From positions 155,644,881-155,708,880 of the forward strand of contig OZ024928.1 in NCBI GenBank assembly GCA_964017235.1: a DNA stretch of 64,000 nucleotides. Direction: 5' to 3'. The notes beneath the pieces are model-generated. The model was given only the letters and a program-made list of their open reading frames with translations. It was not told where the DNA came from and made no database searches. This DNA comes from Sabellastarte sp. h YS-2021 (taxonomy: Eukaryota > Annelida > Polychaeta > Sabellida > Sabellidae). Positions 1 through 10,200 of this stretch are shown piece after piece (the stretch's first letter is position 1; every line of letters begins with the position of its first letter). The position numbers and the translations under genes were made by a program.

Positions 1-432
1 CAATTATTGTGTTTCAAATGTGGTCGGATTGAAGAACTCTGTAGTTGTATCCGACAAGATGGAGGTTTTGAACCCACCACCAGTGACAGATCAGAAGAAC
101 AGCAAATTGACTTTAAATGTAGACTCTCATGTTGCAAATGCTCATATTGTCACCGGGTTACCACAAAGGAAAGGTGTAAATCCCAATATATGTCAATTGT
201 ACACAGAAATAAAATATACCGGGTTACCACAAAGGAAAGGTGTAAATCCCAATATATGTCAATTGTACACAGAAATAAAATATGTGAAAGATGTTTCTTG
301 TGTAGGTCAATTACCTTCTGTAAAGCTTGTCACCAATGCCCAACATGCTGTTTTAGATCCCCCTGTAGGGGCGAGGTTAAACCAGTGCTGGCAAACATGG
401 GAAACCCTGGGGTCAAGTCCAAAAGTGGTAAA
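1..432 (+). CDS. ORF1 (gag-like) C-terminal Cys-rich region, partial
   Basis: This frame is already open at the left edge (QLLCFKCGRIEELCSC...) and encodes about 130 residues dense in Cys, with pairs such as CCKCSYC, CERCFLC, CKACHQC and CPTCC, followed by CRGEVKP. This pattern recurs at the end of ORF1 in DIRS-type elements and is presumably a nucleic-acid-binding zinc region (inference). A perfect 66-bp tandem duplication at 152-283 repeats 22 residues in frame. The frame stays open to 2286, but beyond about 430 it only shadows the RT frame, so I end the real product near there. The start lies outside the window. Confidence 0.55.
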
Positions 433-2395
433 CATACTGAGGGAGGGTTACACCCTCCCCTTCCGGTTCAGACCCCACTTGACAAGGTCACCGACTGTAA
501 TAAGCAACTACCACAATCCAACCAAACAGTCCTTCCTTATAGAGGCACTGTATCAGCTGTTAAACAAAAATGCAATCGAACCGGTGGACAATCCAAATTC
601 ATTGGGGTTTTACAACCGGTTATTTCTGGTACCCAAACCCAACAACCAGTGGAGACCCATCCTAGACCTGAGCACCTTGAACACCTTTTTAAACACAGGG
701 TCGTTCAAGATGAAGACCCCAGAGACCATAAGAACCTCCCTCCAAGTAGGGGAGTGGGTCACATCCATAGACTTCAAAGATGCATACTTCCATATACCCA
801 TTCACAGTCAGTCCAGGAAGTACATGCGTTTTCACCTCCAGGGTCGGTCCTATCAGTTCAAAGCCCTTCCCTTTGGCCTTTCCACAGCTCCCATGGAATT
901 CACAGTGGTGGCCAAAGAGGTCAAACTCATGGCCCTTCAGAAGGGTATAAGGATCCACCAGTACCTAGACGACTGGCTGGTGAGAGCCTCTACCCTCCAT
1001 ACCTGTCTCCAGCATACCCAAACCCTGGTCACACTTTGTCAGGAACTAGGGTGGCTGGTGAACAAGGAAAAATCAGAACTGGCACCCAAACAGGTCTTCA
1101 ACTTCGTAGGTTACCAGTTCGACTTGAAAGAGGGCAAGGTCAGACCAACAGAAGAACGTTGGCAGGCTTTGACAGACAAGATCAGATCAATGATGTCGGA
1201 TCCGTTATGTCCGGTCCGGAAATTCATGTCCCTCATAGGTCTCCTCACAGCAACAGAAAAACAAGTCCACTTAGGGCGACTCCACATGAGGCCCATACAG
1301 TGGCACTTGAAAAACAGTTGGAGGGTCCCAGAGTCAATGGAAAAGGTGATCCCGGTCCCCAAGTCCCTCCACCCCCATCTAAGGTGGTGGCTGGAGGAAA
1401 GCAATGTGCTACTAGGTCAACCATTACACCCTCTAAAACATGCTCTGCAGATCTTTACAGACGCATCAAACGAAGGGTGGGGCGCTCACTTGGACGACCA
1501 CACTGCAAGGGGAACTTGGTCCCTTCCAGAAAGCAAGTTGCACATAAACCACTTAGAGTTAAAAGCAGTTTTTCTAGCTCTAAAGGAGTTTCGAACCCTG
1601 GTCTGCAACAAGACTGTGTTGATAGCTACAGACAACACAACAGTGGTTGCCTATATCAACAAAGAAGGGGGGATGAAGTCGGGGTCACTGTGTGCCCTAC
1701 TGTGGAGAATCCTGTCCTGGTGCACCAGACAGCAGGTAACCCTCAGGGCACGTCACATCCCCGGCCGGCTGAACGTGATAGCAGACAAGCTATCCAGACT
1801 TGGCCAGACCATTCAAACAGAGTGGTCACTTCATCCAGCAGTATTCCAAGCTGTATGCGCAAGGTGGCACCAGCCACAAGTGGACCTGTTTGCCACCAGG
1901 TTCAACAACAAACTGCCCCAGTTTGTGTCACCGGTGCCAGATCCCCAGGCTTGGGTAGTGGATGCACTCAGTCTCTCCTGGGAGGACCTGGACCCATACG
2001 CCTTCCCTCCGGCAGCCATCTTGGGCAAAGTGGTGGAGAAGCTCCAGGACTACCCCTGCAACAGAATAATCCTGATTGCCCCAGGGTGGCCCAACATGCC
2101 CTGGTTTTGGGACCTGGTAGCAATGTCAAGCCAGATCCCACTGTGTCTGCCCAACCTACCCAACCTAGTGTCTCAGCCATTCAACCAGGTCCTTCACAGG
2201 AACCTGTCAAATCTGAACCTACATGCCTGGCTCCTAGAGCCTCAGCAATCAAGGAGCAAGGCTTCTCTGAGGCAGTGGCAGCATGAATTGAGGCTCCTCA
2301 AAGAAGATCAACCAGATCTGTCTATGAGGCAAAGTGGACCATTTTTACAAAGTGGTGCCTCAGTAATCAGGTGGACTTCAGGGCACCACCTCTGA
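20..2395 (+). CDS. Reverse transcriptase-RNase H of DIRS-type element
   Basis: A 791-residue open frame; the first codon shown is GTG and the frame may continue left, so the true start is unknown. The reverse transcriptase domain spans roughly residues 195-420, with DFKDAYFHIPI at about 251-261, LPFGLSTAP near 283-291 and the catalytic YLDD at 315-318. RNase H follows, with acidic residues visible at D481 (FTDAS), E513 (LELKA), D538 (ATDN) and D589 (ADKLSR), so both active sites look intact. The last 150 residues contain the VDLFAT...AFPP...APGWP segment that follows RNase H in DIRS-like elements. It overlaps the Cys-rich ORF1 at its 5' end and the recombinase ORF by 25 bases at its 3' end. 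It makes the cDNA copy of the element. Function is by family; the domains are seen directly. Confidence 0.88.
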   Translation: MVGLKNSVVVSDKMEVLNPPPVTDQKNSKLTLNVDSHVANAHIVTGLPQRKGVNPNICQLYTEIKYTGLPQRKGVNPNICQLYTEIKYVKDVSCVGQLPSVKLVTNAQHAVLDPPVGARLNQCWQTWETLGSSPKVVNILREGYTLPFRFRPHLTRSPTVISNYHNPTKQSFLIEALYQLLNKNAIEPVDNPNSLGFYNRLFLVPKPNNQWRPILDLSTLNTFLNTGSFKMKTPETIRTSLQVGEWVTSIDFKDAYFHIPIHSQSRKYMRFHLQGRSYQFKALPFGLSTAPMEFTVVAKEVKLMALQKGIRIHQYLDDWLVRASTLHTCLQHTQTLVTLCQELGWLVNKEKSELAPKQVFNFVGYQFDLKEGKVRPTEERWQALTDKIRSMMSDPLCPVRKFMSLIGLLTATEKQVHLGRLHMRPIQWHLKNSWRVPESMEKVIPVPKSLHPHLRWWLEESNVLLGQPLHPLKHALQIFTDASNEGWGAHLDDHTARGTWSLPESKLHINHLELKAVFLALKEFRTLVCNKTVLIATDNTTVVAYINKEGGMKSGSLCALLWRILSWCTRQQVTLRARHIPGRLNVIADKLSRLGQTIQTEWSLHPAVFQAVCARWHQPQVDLFATRFNNKLPQFVSPVPDPQAWVVDALSLSWEDLDPYAFPPAAILGKVVEKLQDYPCNRIILIAPGWPNMPWFWDLVAMSSQIPLCLPNLPNLVSQPFNQVLHRNLSNLNLHAWLLEPQQSRSKASLRQWQHELRLLKEDQPDLSMRQSGPFLQSGASVIRWTSGHHL
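152..283 (+). repeat. Perfect 66-bp tandem duplication inside overlapping ORFs
   Basis: Bases 152-217 are repeated exactly at 218-283. The unit is 22 codons, so both overlapping frames stay open: TGLPQRKGVNPN... in the RT frame and a Cys-containing RVTTKERCKS... unit in the ORF1 frame. Identity of the copies points to a recent duplication. Confidence 0.95.
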
Positions 2396-3309
2396 AAGCC
2401 ATTGCTGACTTCCTCCTGCACTTGTTTCAGGACAAGAAGTTACAACCAGGCACTATTGATGGCTACAGATCCGCCATTGCTGACAAACTGGGCAATTCCA
2501 CCATTAATGTCAGCAAAGATGAGAATCTCACTCGTCTCCTGGATAGTTTCCATAGAGACAGACCTAAAGGCAGGAGGGGCATCCCCTCCTGGAACCTTTC
2601 ACTGGTTTTACATCAGCTCACAAAGGCTCCTTTTGAACCCCTGAAAGAGTCCTCCTTGAAACATTTGACTTTCAAGACTGTTTTCTTGCTGGCTTTGGGT
2701 TCAGGTAAACGCAGGAGTGAGATCCATGCTTGGTTACATAAGAACATCAGACACCAGTCAGACTGGTCTAAGGTGTCTTTGTACCCCTCACCCAGCTTCC
2801 TATCCAAGAACCAGCTGGCTAAGGAAGGTCCAGATAGTGTGGCGCCAGTGGTCATCCCAGCCCTGGCACCATCTCTGGATAGGTCACTCAAAGGTGACAG
2901 GTCCCTATGTCCAGTTAGAGCTCTGCGCTACTACTTGGACAGGACTGCAGACCTCAGGCAGAATAAGGAGTTAGTCTTTGTCTCCTTCAAGAAGGGTTTT
3001 GATAAAGACATCTCACCTGTCACCGTCTCCTCATGGATCAAACAGACTGTGGTTCTGTGCTATGAGCTCTCTGACCAGGAGGCCCTCACCTTACATCAGG
3101 TTAAAGCCCATGATGTTAGGGCCTTTGCTGCTTCTAAGGCCTTCCAATCAGGGATCTCCTTAGATCAGATCTTGTCAGCCTGCCACTGGAAATCTCACAA
3201 CACCTTCACCCAATTCTATTTGAAGGATGTTGCCTGGGCTGACTCAGAGCTTTTCCACCTGGGACCTGTAGTGGCTTCCCAGCAGGTGCACCACCAGGCC
3301 CAGAAGTGA
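2371..3309 (+). CDS. Tyrosine recombinase of DIRS-type element
   Basis: A 312-residue frame starting at ATG 2371 inside the end of the RT ORF (25-base overlap, different frame), a usual DIRS arrangement. Tyrosine-recombinase residues are visible: box I Arg at about R115 in GSGKRRSEIHAW, the HxxR motif HDVR at 247-250, the CHW segment at 271-273 and a candidate nucleophile Y283 in FTQFYLKD. The N-terminal hundred residues resemble a SAM-like core-binding domain, ending in the SLKHLTFKTVFLLALGSG helix. The enzyme would integrate the circular cDNA without making a target-site duplication (family knowledge). There is no internal stop. Length suits an intact recombinase. It is followed by 110 bases of AT-rich 'gtaaatatgt' repeats. 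Confidence 0.87.
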   Translation: MDFRAPPLKAIADFLLHLFQDKKLQPGTIDGYRSAIADKLGNSTINVSKDENLTRLLDSFHRDRPKGRRGIPSWNLSLVLHQLTKAPFEPLKESSLKHLTFKTVFLLALGSGKRRSEIHAWLHKNIRHQSDWSKVSLYPSPSFLSKNQLAKEGPDSVAPVVIPALAPSLDRSLKGDRSLCPVRALRYYLDRTADLRQNKELVFVSFKKGFDKDISPVTVSSWIKQTVVLCYELSDQEALTLHQVKAHDVRAFAASKAFQSGISLDQILSACHWKSHNTFTQFYLKDVAWADSELFHLGPVVASQQVHHQAQK

Positions 3310-3690
3310 GGGGATGTTGTATATATGTAAATATGTACATATTGTAAATATGTTAGATATGTACATAATGTAAATATGTTGAGTGTACATATATTTCAAA
3401 AAAAAAAACAAAAAAAACTGTGACTTGCTTCCCTTGGGAAGTTTATTTCTTCTGGGACTGAACTCAGCCCCTCTCTCTCTCTATCTTTCCCTTCTCAGAC
3501 CATCTCTGGAAGGAAAGAAAAGGGGGGGGGGCAACGTCGGTAGGCTCCCGGTTAACCGGTGAGTTAGTGGCCGACCCTGACCTTTCAGGGTTCTCTGACC
3601 CTAGGTCAAATGGGCCTGTTCGAATTTGTTGTTATGAGTTCACATAAGTCCCTAGCTGCTTACCCGCCTACCAAGCGGTAGTTATTCAGC
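3310..3690 (+). other. DIRS-type element 3' non-coding region
   Basis: 3314-3400 is built from 'gtaaatatgt' and 'tgtacata' motifs in both orientations; 3398-3416 is an A-rich run; 3466-3484 is a CT microsatellite. A short inverted repeat 'ggttaaccgg' lies near 3550. No coding potential. It is probably the element's 3' UTR. Confidence 0.5.
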
Positions 3691-4058
3691 AATTGTCCAT
3701 TGGATAGGATGTATTAACGCAATAAAATTGCAAATTTAATAAGTAAATTAAATTTTTATAAGTTAATACCCTATCCAATGGACAGGCAAGGCCCACCCAA
3801 CCGGCCCCGCTATCAGCTTACTAGGGGTCTTACTAGGATTAGACACGAAAAAGATGCTATGACGTCAATAGGTAAACAGGAAATGAAGTACCATGCGCCA
3901 CCTGGAGAATGCACACTCTGTGACCGGTCCTGCCGGTAGTATATACAGGACGTCTTTTTCTGACGTTTGGCGGGACCGGTCGCGCCGACCGGTAAAGCAA
4001 TTGTCCATTGGATAGGGTATTAACTTATAAAAATTTAATTTACTTATTAAATTTGCAA
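3691..4058. repeat. Perfect 57-bp inverted repeat around a 217-bp spacer
   Basis: 3728-3784 is the exact reverse complement of 4002-4058. A further + copy of the outer motif TTGTCCATTGGATAGG lies at 3692-3707, so the motif occurs three times (+, -, +). The spacer 3785-4001 is GC-richer and contains the hairpin ACCGGTC-gcgcc-GACCGGT near 3975-3993 plus 'gaccggtcctgccggta' at about 3921. This could be the terminal and internal complementary region of the DIRS-type element, or a separate fold-back transposon inserted at its edge. Confidence 0.8.
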
Positions 4059-4164
4059 ATTCAGTTATATTCACCTGACTGAGTAAAGGTTGTTGCTTCT
4101 GCCTTTCTGGTGTTTCATGCATATATCATTAATAAAGCTGTAATACTCTCACTTTCACCCACAG

Positions 4165-4219
4165 GGCTGTATTTTTGCAAAGGAGGAGCAGGGAATTATT
4201 GGACAATGATGAATTACAG
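4165..4219 (+). CDS. PPP2R3C: PPP2R3C exon, first in window (AVFLQRRSRELLDNDELQ)
   Basis: Acceptor 'cacag' ends at 4164 and donor GT is at 4220. The exon opens with one base completing a split codon and ends in phase 0 after LDNDELQ. This stretch is almost invariant in the family. The preceding intron holds the retrotransposon. Confidence 0.92.
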
Positions 4220-7200
4220 GTTGGTAGTATCCCTATTTTATCTTTTATTTCTGTAAATATTGACCTCCAAGTATATATCAGTAAAGATATGATGGTGTTT
4301 AAATACATGATTTTGCTATTAATCACTGGCAAGTTGGCAACAAAAATAGAGTGTGGTCTCTGTGTAGAACAAAATCTGTAGTTATAGTGCTATTTTTTAG
4401 AACTTTACATGATTGTTTCAGTGAGAAAGGTTTACTACAGGTAATAGTGGCAAGTTAGATACAAAAGCTTTGTAGCAAACAGATAGCATTGGTATTTTAG
4501 TTTTTAAAGATATAATAAAATTATTATTTTTGTAGACAGAAATTCTCTCTGTTTTTCTAATTACCCCACAGCCCTGTCAGATATTGTTTTCACCCATGGT
4601 GTCCGGATGGGTGGGCGGGCGCGCGACAGGAAAAAGTTTGTCCAGCCTGTATCTCAGAAACTGTAAGGTGTAGAACGTTGATACTTGGTAGGGACATTGG
4701 TTAGGGTGTGTAGGTGTGCAATGTCATGGTTTGACCTTGATTTGACCTTTGACCTTGCCGTAGTGACCTTGATTTTGAAAATCTTGTCCAGGCCATATCT
4801 CAGAAACCGTAAGATGTAGGAAGTTGATACTAGGTAGGGACATTGGTTAGGGTGTGTAGGTGTGCAATGTCATGGTCTGACCTTGATTTGACCTTTGACC
4901 TTGCTGTAGTGACCTTGATTTTGAAAATCTTGTCCGGGCTATATCTCGGAAACGATAAGGTGTAGGTAGTTGATACTTGGTAGGGATATTGGTTAGGGGG
5001 TGTAGGTGTGCAACGTCATGGTTTGACCTTTGACTTTGTCGCAGTGACCATGAGGTTTAAATCTTGTCTGGGCTATTTCTTGGATTCCATAAAGTGTAGA
5101 AGGTTGACACTTGGTAGGGACATTGGTTAGGGGGTGTAGGTGTACACCAGGGTGTAACCTTTTTGCTCTGCCAAAGTGTGTTCACCTGCCATTTTTGAGA
5201 CATCTTTCTCTTATGACAAAGATATATGGATTTGCTGCAATTGATTATTATGTGCACTTTTACATAATTGTGCTATTTCCATTGACAGCTATTCTTCAAT
5301 TAATAAATTTTACAGCTTCTTATTTTTTTGTTTACTGATTAATGCTGTCATCTTGCCATTGAATTGTCTTGTTTTAGTACTTTATCTTTACATACATTTT
5401 GTTTCTCTTAGATATTATTTTCTCTACTTAAACATTATTTGGACAATTATATAAGTGTCACTGTGTCAGTGCGCTAAAAGTATTCCAGTCTTTGTAATGT
5501 TTCACTACTTCTAGATGTCATGGTTTTGAAAACTATTTCCCCAGGCTGTGGGGTACGGGCATCTCTGATACTGTTTTGCTTTTTTTCTACTTGAAAAGAA
5601 TTCTGCATAGGGGTTTTATGTGTAAAAACCTGTTTCTTTAGAACCTGTGGTTTTTGCTGGATAAGTACCACACTCCACCACTTGTTGGAGAAGAACAGAT
5701 GATCAACTATGAAGATTTTCTTAAAGTCAAGCAGGAGTCAGGTGCTAAGTGCAGGTATCTGATGTATATTCTATTCTATTTATCCACATATTTATTTCCT
5801 TGACAGAAAAAAAGACTAATTTTACTCCTGCATTGTTTAGTTATACATTTTTATGGTAGTTGTATTTTATGTATTTGGTCTGAGTTTGTTGTAATCTATA
5901 ATGATTAAGCATTCATTCACTGCATTTCTGATTTCACAAGGACAGTAAGTCATGGAAATATTTTAAATCAGTAAAATTTGAGGTAAAGGGGGTTTTAGTC
6001 AGTGTTGTAGTGACACAGGATTTTGAAAAACAAAGCCAAGTTAAAGAAGTATATTTGTAAGAATTTTTTAACATTCACCCCACATCTATATGTTGACTGC
6101 AGTGTTCGGGGCTTGAATTTGGGGTGATATAGGGCCGGACAAACCTTTTGATGCCACAATATTTTAGTCAATCCCAGCTAGAGATAACCAGGCTAGAAAT
6201 AATGCTTAATGTACAGGTGTTTGCTAAAATATAAAAGGTTAGATACCTAAAAGTTTGAAGCAAATAAAGAAAATGTAAGTTTAATTATATTTTGACTTGT
6301 TCCAACAAGTATTAAAACATTTAACTCAAACTGTGTATATTTGATCTGGACTTTATTGTTTCTTGTTTACCAGTGATAGTTAACGTTTCAGTGCAATGTA
6401 ATTTTCTTGAGCAAATTATGCCATTCCTTGCAACATAAAAGAAAGTGGAGCCATTTTGTGATTGTAAAATATGTACACAAACCCTTTTACAGTATTTTTA
6501 TCCAAATTCTGAGCTGTTCTACAGATTTTGTTGCACAAATTATGTTAATTGCTGGCATCCTGAAAGTAAAAGTTATTGTGTGGTAGTAATAAAATGTGGT
6601 ACTACTTGTGCATGCTCTGTGTGCTCTCGCTATTTCCTTAAAGATTGGAGGGTGATGAGATTTTATTGAGATAACAGCAGAAACTTTGAGATATGAGAGC
6701 TACTAGGTAAAAACATAGAGACCATAATTATGTCCACCCACTGGGGGGTGGACATATTATTTTTGCTTTTTCCGCCGTCTGCCGTCCGGCGCCCCACTTG
6801 GTTTCCAGACATTTTAGGCAACAATTCTTATCCTATCTTTACCAAATTTGGCATGCAGGTTTATTGGGTTAATAGCTTGTATGGGATTGCTTTTGGTGAT
6901 GATAGCTCTATAGCTAACTCAGTAATAGCTACTTTGCTACTTTTGAGTATCTCTTTGGTTTCCAGACATTTTAAGGAATGCTATTAAGCCTATCTTTCTG
7001 AAATTTGGTATGGAGGTTCATTGGGTTAATAGGTTGTATGTGATTGCTTTTGGGGGGAATTGCTTCATAGATGAGTGAGTAATTAATTAAATAAATGAGT
7101 AACTAGCTATTTTGAATACTGAAAAAGGCAAATGTGCTCATATCTCCTAAACCGTGCGAGATAGAGCGATTTTGTCGAAATTTTCGACCCACAGGGTATC

Positions 7201-10200
7201 TAAGGAATGTAATCTTTGCAATTTTCAAAAAATTTTCCCCTCCCCAAAAATGGCGGCCATTTTGAATTTTCGAATTTTTGCCAAAAATGGCAAAACACGA
7301 ATTTGCTTCTATCTCCTTAACCGTGCGAGATAGAGCGATTTCGTCGAAATTTTCGACCCACAGGGTATCTCAGAAATGTACTCTTAGCAATTTTCAAAAA
7401 ATTTTCCCCTCCCCACATATGGCGGCCATTTTGCATTTTCGAATTTTGGCCCAAAATGGAAAAACACAAATTTGCCTTAACCGTGTAAAATAGATTTATT
7501 TCGGTGAAATTTTCGACCCACAGGGTATCTAAGAAGTGTATTCTTTGCAATTTTCAAAAAAATTTCCCCTCCTCAAAAATGACGGCCATTTTGAATTTTC
7601 GAATTTTTGCCAAAAATAGAAAAACAGAAATTTGCTTCTATCTTCTTAACCGTGCAAGATAGAGTGATTTCGTCAAAATTTTCAGCCCAACCAATGCAAA
7701 AAGGCATGAAGCTGAAATAATTTACATCTACACTAATAAATATTTAACCATCATTGATGTATTTCACAAATGAAACAGGGTCTTGTAAGACTACTGTACA
7801 AGTCTGGCAAAAGGTTCATGGGGTGGACATTACACATGATAATGTGTGTTCTTCCATGCTATCCTGTTTCTATTCATATGTCGCAGCTACTATCAACAGG
7901 GCGTCCTATTTCTAGTTAATCTTGGGAGAGTAAAACTGTTCACAGAACCAAATATGTAGGTATTAGAAATCCTAATAAAATAGAGTTTCAGATGACTTGC
8001 TTTACATCTACGGTTTTTCCCTGGGTAAGTACCACAAGTTCTTCATTTCATCCTGTTTTGATTTTAGGCCATTCTTCACAGCGCGTGTATTTGCAAAACT
8101 CCTTCAAACTGACCCTTATGGCAGGATATCCATCATGCAATTCTTCAACTATGTCATGCGGAAGGTCTGGCTTCACCAGACAAGGATTGGTCTGTCACTC
8201 TACGACGTGGCAGGTCAAGGTTATTTGAAGGAATCTGACCTTGAGAACTACATTCTAGAACTGATCCCCACATTACCTCAGCTGGATGGACTGGAGAAAT
8301 CTTTCTACTCCTTCTATGTTTGTACAGCAGTCCGAAAGTTTTTCTTCTTTTTGGATCCTCTACGGACAGGAAAAGTGAAGATTCAGGATATACTGGCATG
8401 CAGCTTTTTGGATGATTTACTGGAGGTAAAACTTTGCAATAAAAGCTTTGAAATATTATAGTATTTTTCTGTAAATTTTCTGAATTATACATTGAGGATT
8501 TCATTGTTAGGTTATTCTTTTTTGTAGTCGGTAAACTGTTCAGCTTTGTGGATATTGAATGTGAAAATATTTCAGTATGGACCGATATCGGGGGTGGGGG
8601 TGGGGAGGTAGATATGATAGACCAAATCTGGGGTACCGAAAATGTTTTTGTTCTAGCATATCCCAACTGCTAACAGGAAGTGAGGAAGTGAAATTTACCA
8701 AAACAAAGCATGCAGTTTCCATCAAAAATGCATGGACTGGCTTGTACTTTTGGTGTGAAATAGTACTTTAATCCTGTAGTAAAGCAAGATATTGCACTGA
8801 GTATACCCAATAAAGTCATCTCTGATGGAAAACTTTTTGTCTCAGATTCATTTTGTGATGCGTTACCTTAATTACACAGGTGAGCGATCGGGTTTTATTA
8901 TCAGCTAATCCTTTTGTAAAAGCAATGTCAGTACTGTAAGTAATTCCCTGTGTGATTTTCAGTGTTGTAATGCTTAACATTAATAATATAGCTGAGGGAT
9001 GAAGAGCTTCCAAAAGACTTGCAGGAGTCCAACTGGTTCTCTGCTCCCAGTGCATTGCGGGTGTATGGACAGTACCTCAATCTGGACAAGGACCACAATG
9101 GAATGCTCAGCAAGGATGAACTCTCCAGGTAATGTTTTACGTGTTTATGGCAGAGTAAGAAGTTTGCCACCAATATTGTTATCATTTTGGTATATTATAA
9201 TTATGGTTGATGATGGTTTGGAATTTTAGTGTAGAATGTAAAGGTGTCATTTTCAGTAATTTCTAAGGCATCAGGTAACATTTTCTTAACTAAGTTTGTG
9301 ACAAGTATCAAAACTCTGATTGAATAGCTTGTATGATTTATTTTGAGATATAAATTTTATTTTCCTTGGAGCTTTATTACAATGTTTGTTAAAGACTTTC
9401 ATGTAAGTAATATAGCATATTGGTATATTAAACATAGGCTTCACAGTATAGAAACTCACAAGATTTGTAGATCAAAAGATATGGAAAGATAAATTGAAGT
9501 TTAATTTCAGCATAAAAATTTCATTTCAATCCCAATGCTCTTTGCTACAGTATATAAAATTCCCCAGATGTTGTCACAAGTTTAACATTAAGTAACAACA
9601 ACAGGCAATAGTTAAGTTAATAGTTACTTAAATTGTGTAACATATCACATACATGGCCTCGCCATTGTCTTGATAAGTGTGTTGACAAAAACACAATTGA
9701 ATCCTGAGTAAGGATTGGTTCTCCAGGTAAAGATATTACTCATTAAGCTAGCAAGAATAAAATGACAGAGTAAGTGCTGGTGTCTATGTATATGGGTGCG
9801 GCTTACATGCAAGCCGCAACTGTAAACCATACACCGCACCCACAAACCTGGACGTCTACACTACAATAATAAAGAGATGTATTGAAAAGTACCACTAGAA
9901 GACACGTCTTAACATGAAGCTACATCCACTGAAAATTTGTTTCAGATCAGATAGCCTACCAGGCTTAGTATCAGTAGTGGATAGTACTGTCACCCTACAC
10001 TTTGACAAGAAAAAGATAAAGCTTTGTTCAGATATAGTTTTGGAATTACATGTCTTGTCATTACTATAACTTATTCTAACATGACACAACAGTGTTCGCG
10101 ATTCTGATTGGTTGTGAGCTATGATAAAACCCCTATATACATGTTAGCTGTTCCGATAACAACCCTCCGCAAGAATAATGGATGAAACAGCCTTCACAAA

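Larger units (their letters stand above)
1..4060 (+). mobile_element. DIRS/Ngaro-type tyrosine-recombinase retrotransposon, 3' part
   Basis: The window opens inside this element, so its left terminus is not visible. In order it carries the end of a Cys-rich ORF1, a reverse transcriptase-RNase H ORF and a tyrosine recombinase ORF, all + strand and overlapping in different frames. RT plus recombinase instead of a DDE integrase defines the DIRS order. A non-coding tail from 3310 has AT-rich repeats, an A-rich stretch and inverted repeats up to about 4058. DIRS1-type elements have inverted terminal repeats and Ngaro-type split direct repeats; with the left end missing I cannot choose. The right limit is inferred from the last inverted-repeat arm. 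It sits in the intron just before the PPP2R3C exon at 4165, in the same orientation as the gene. The RT and recombinase frames are uninterrupted over what is visible, so the copy looks young. Confidence 0.85.

Noticed and set aside
433-2286. Continuation of the Cys-rich frame beyond its Cys-rich part
   Set aside because: It runs open only because it shadows the RT frame; the RT motifs are in the other frame and this one shows none.
8154-8666. 170-codon minus-strand frame
   Set aside because: Antisense to the highly conserved PPP2R3C exon at 8068-8425.
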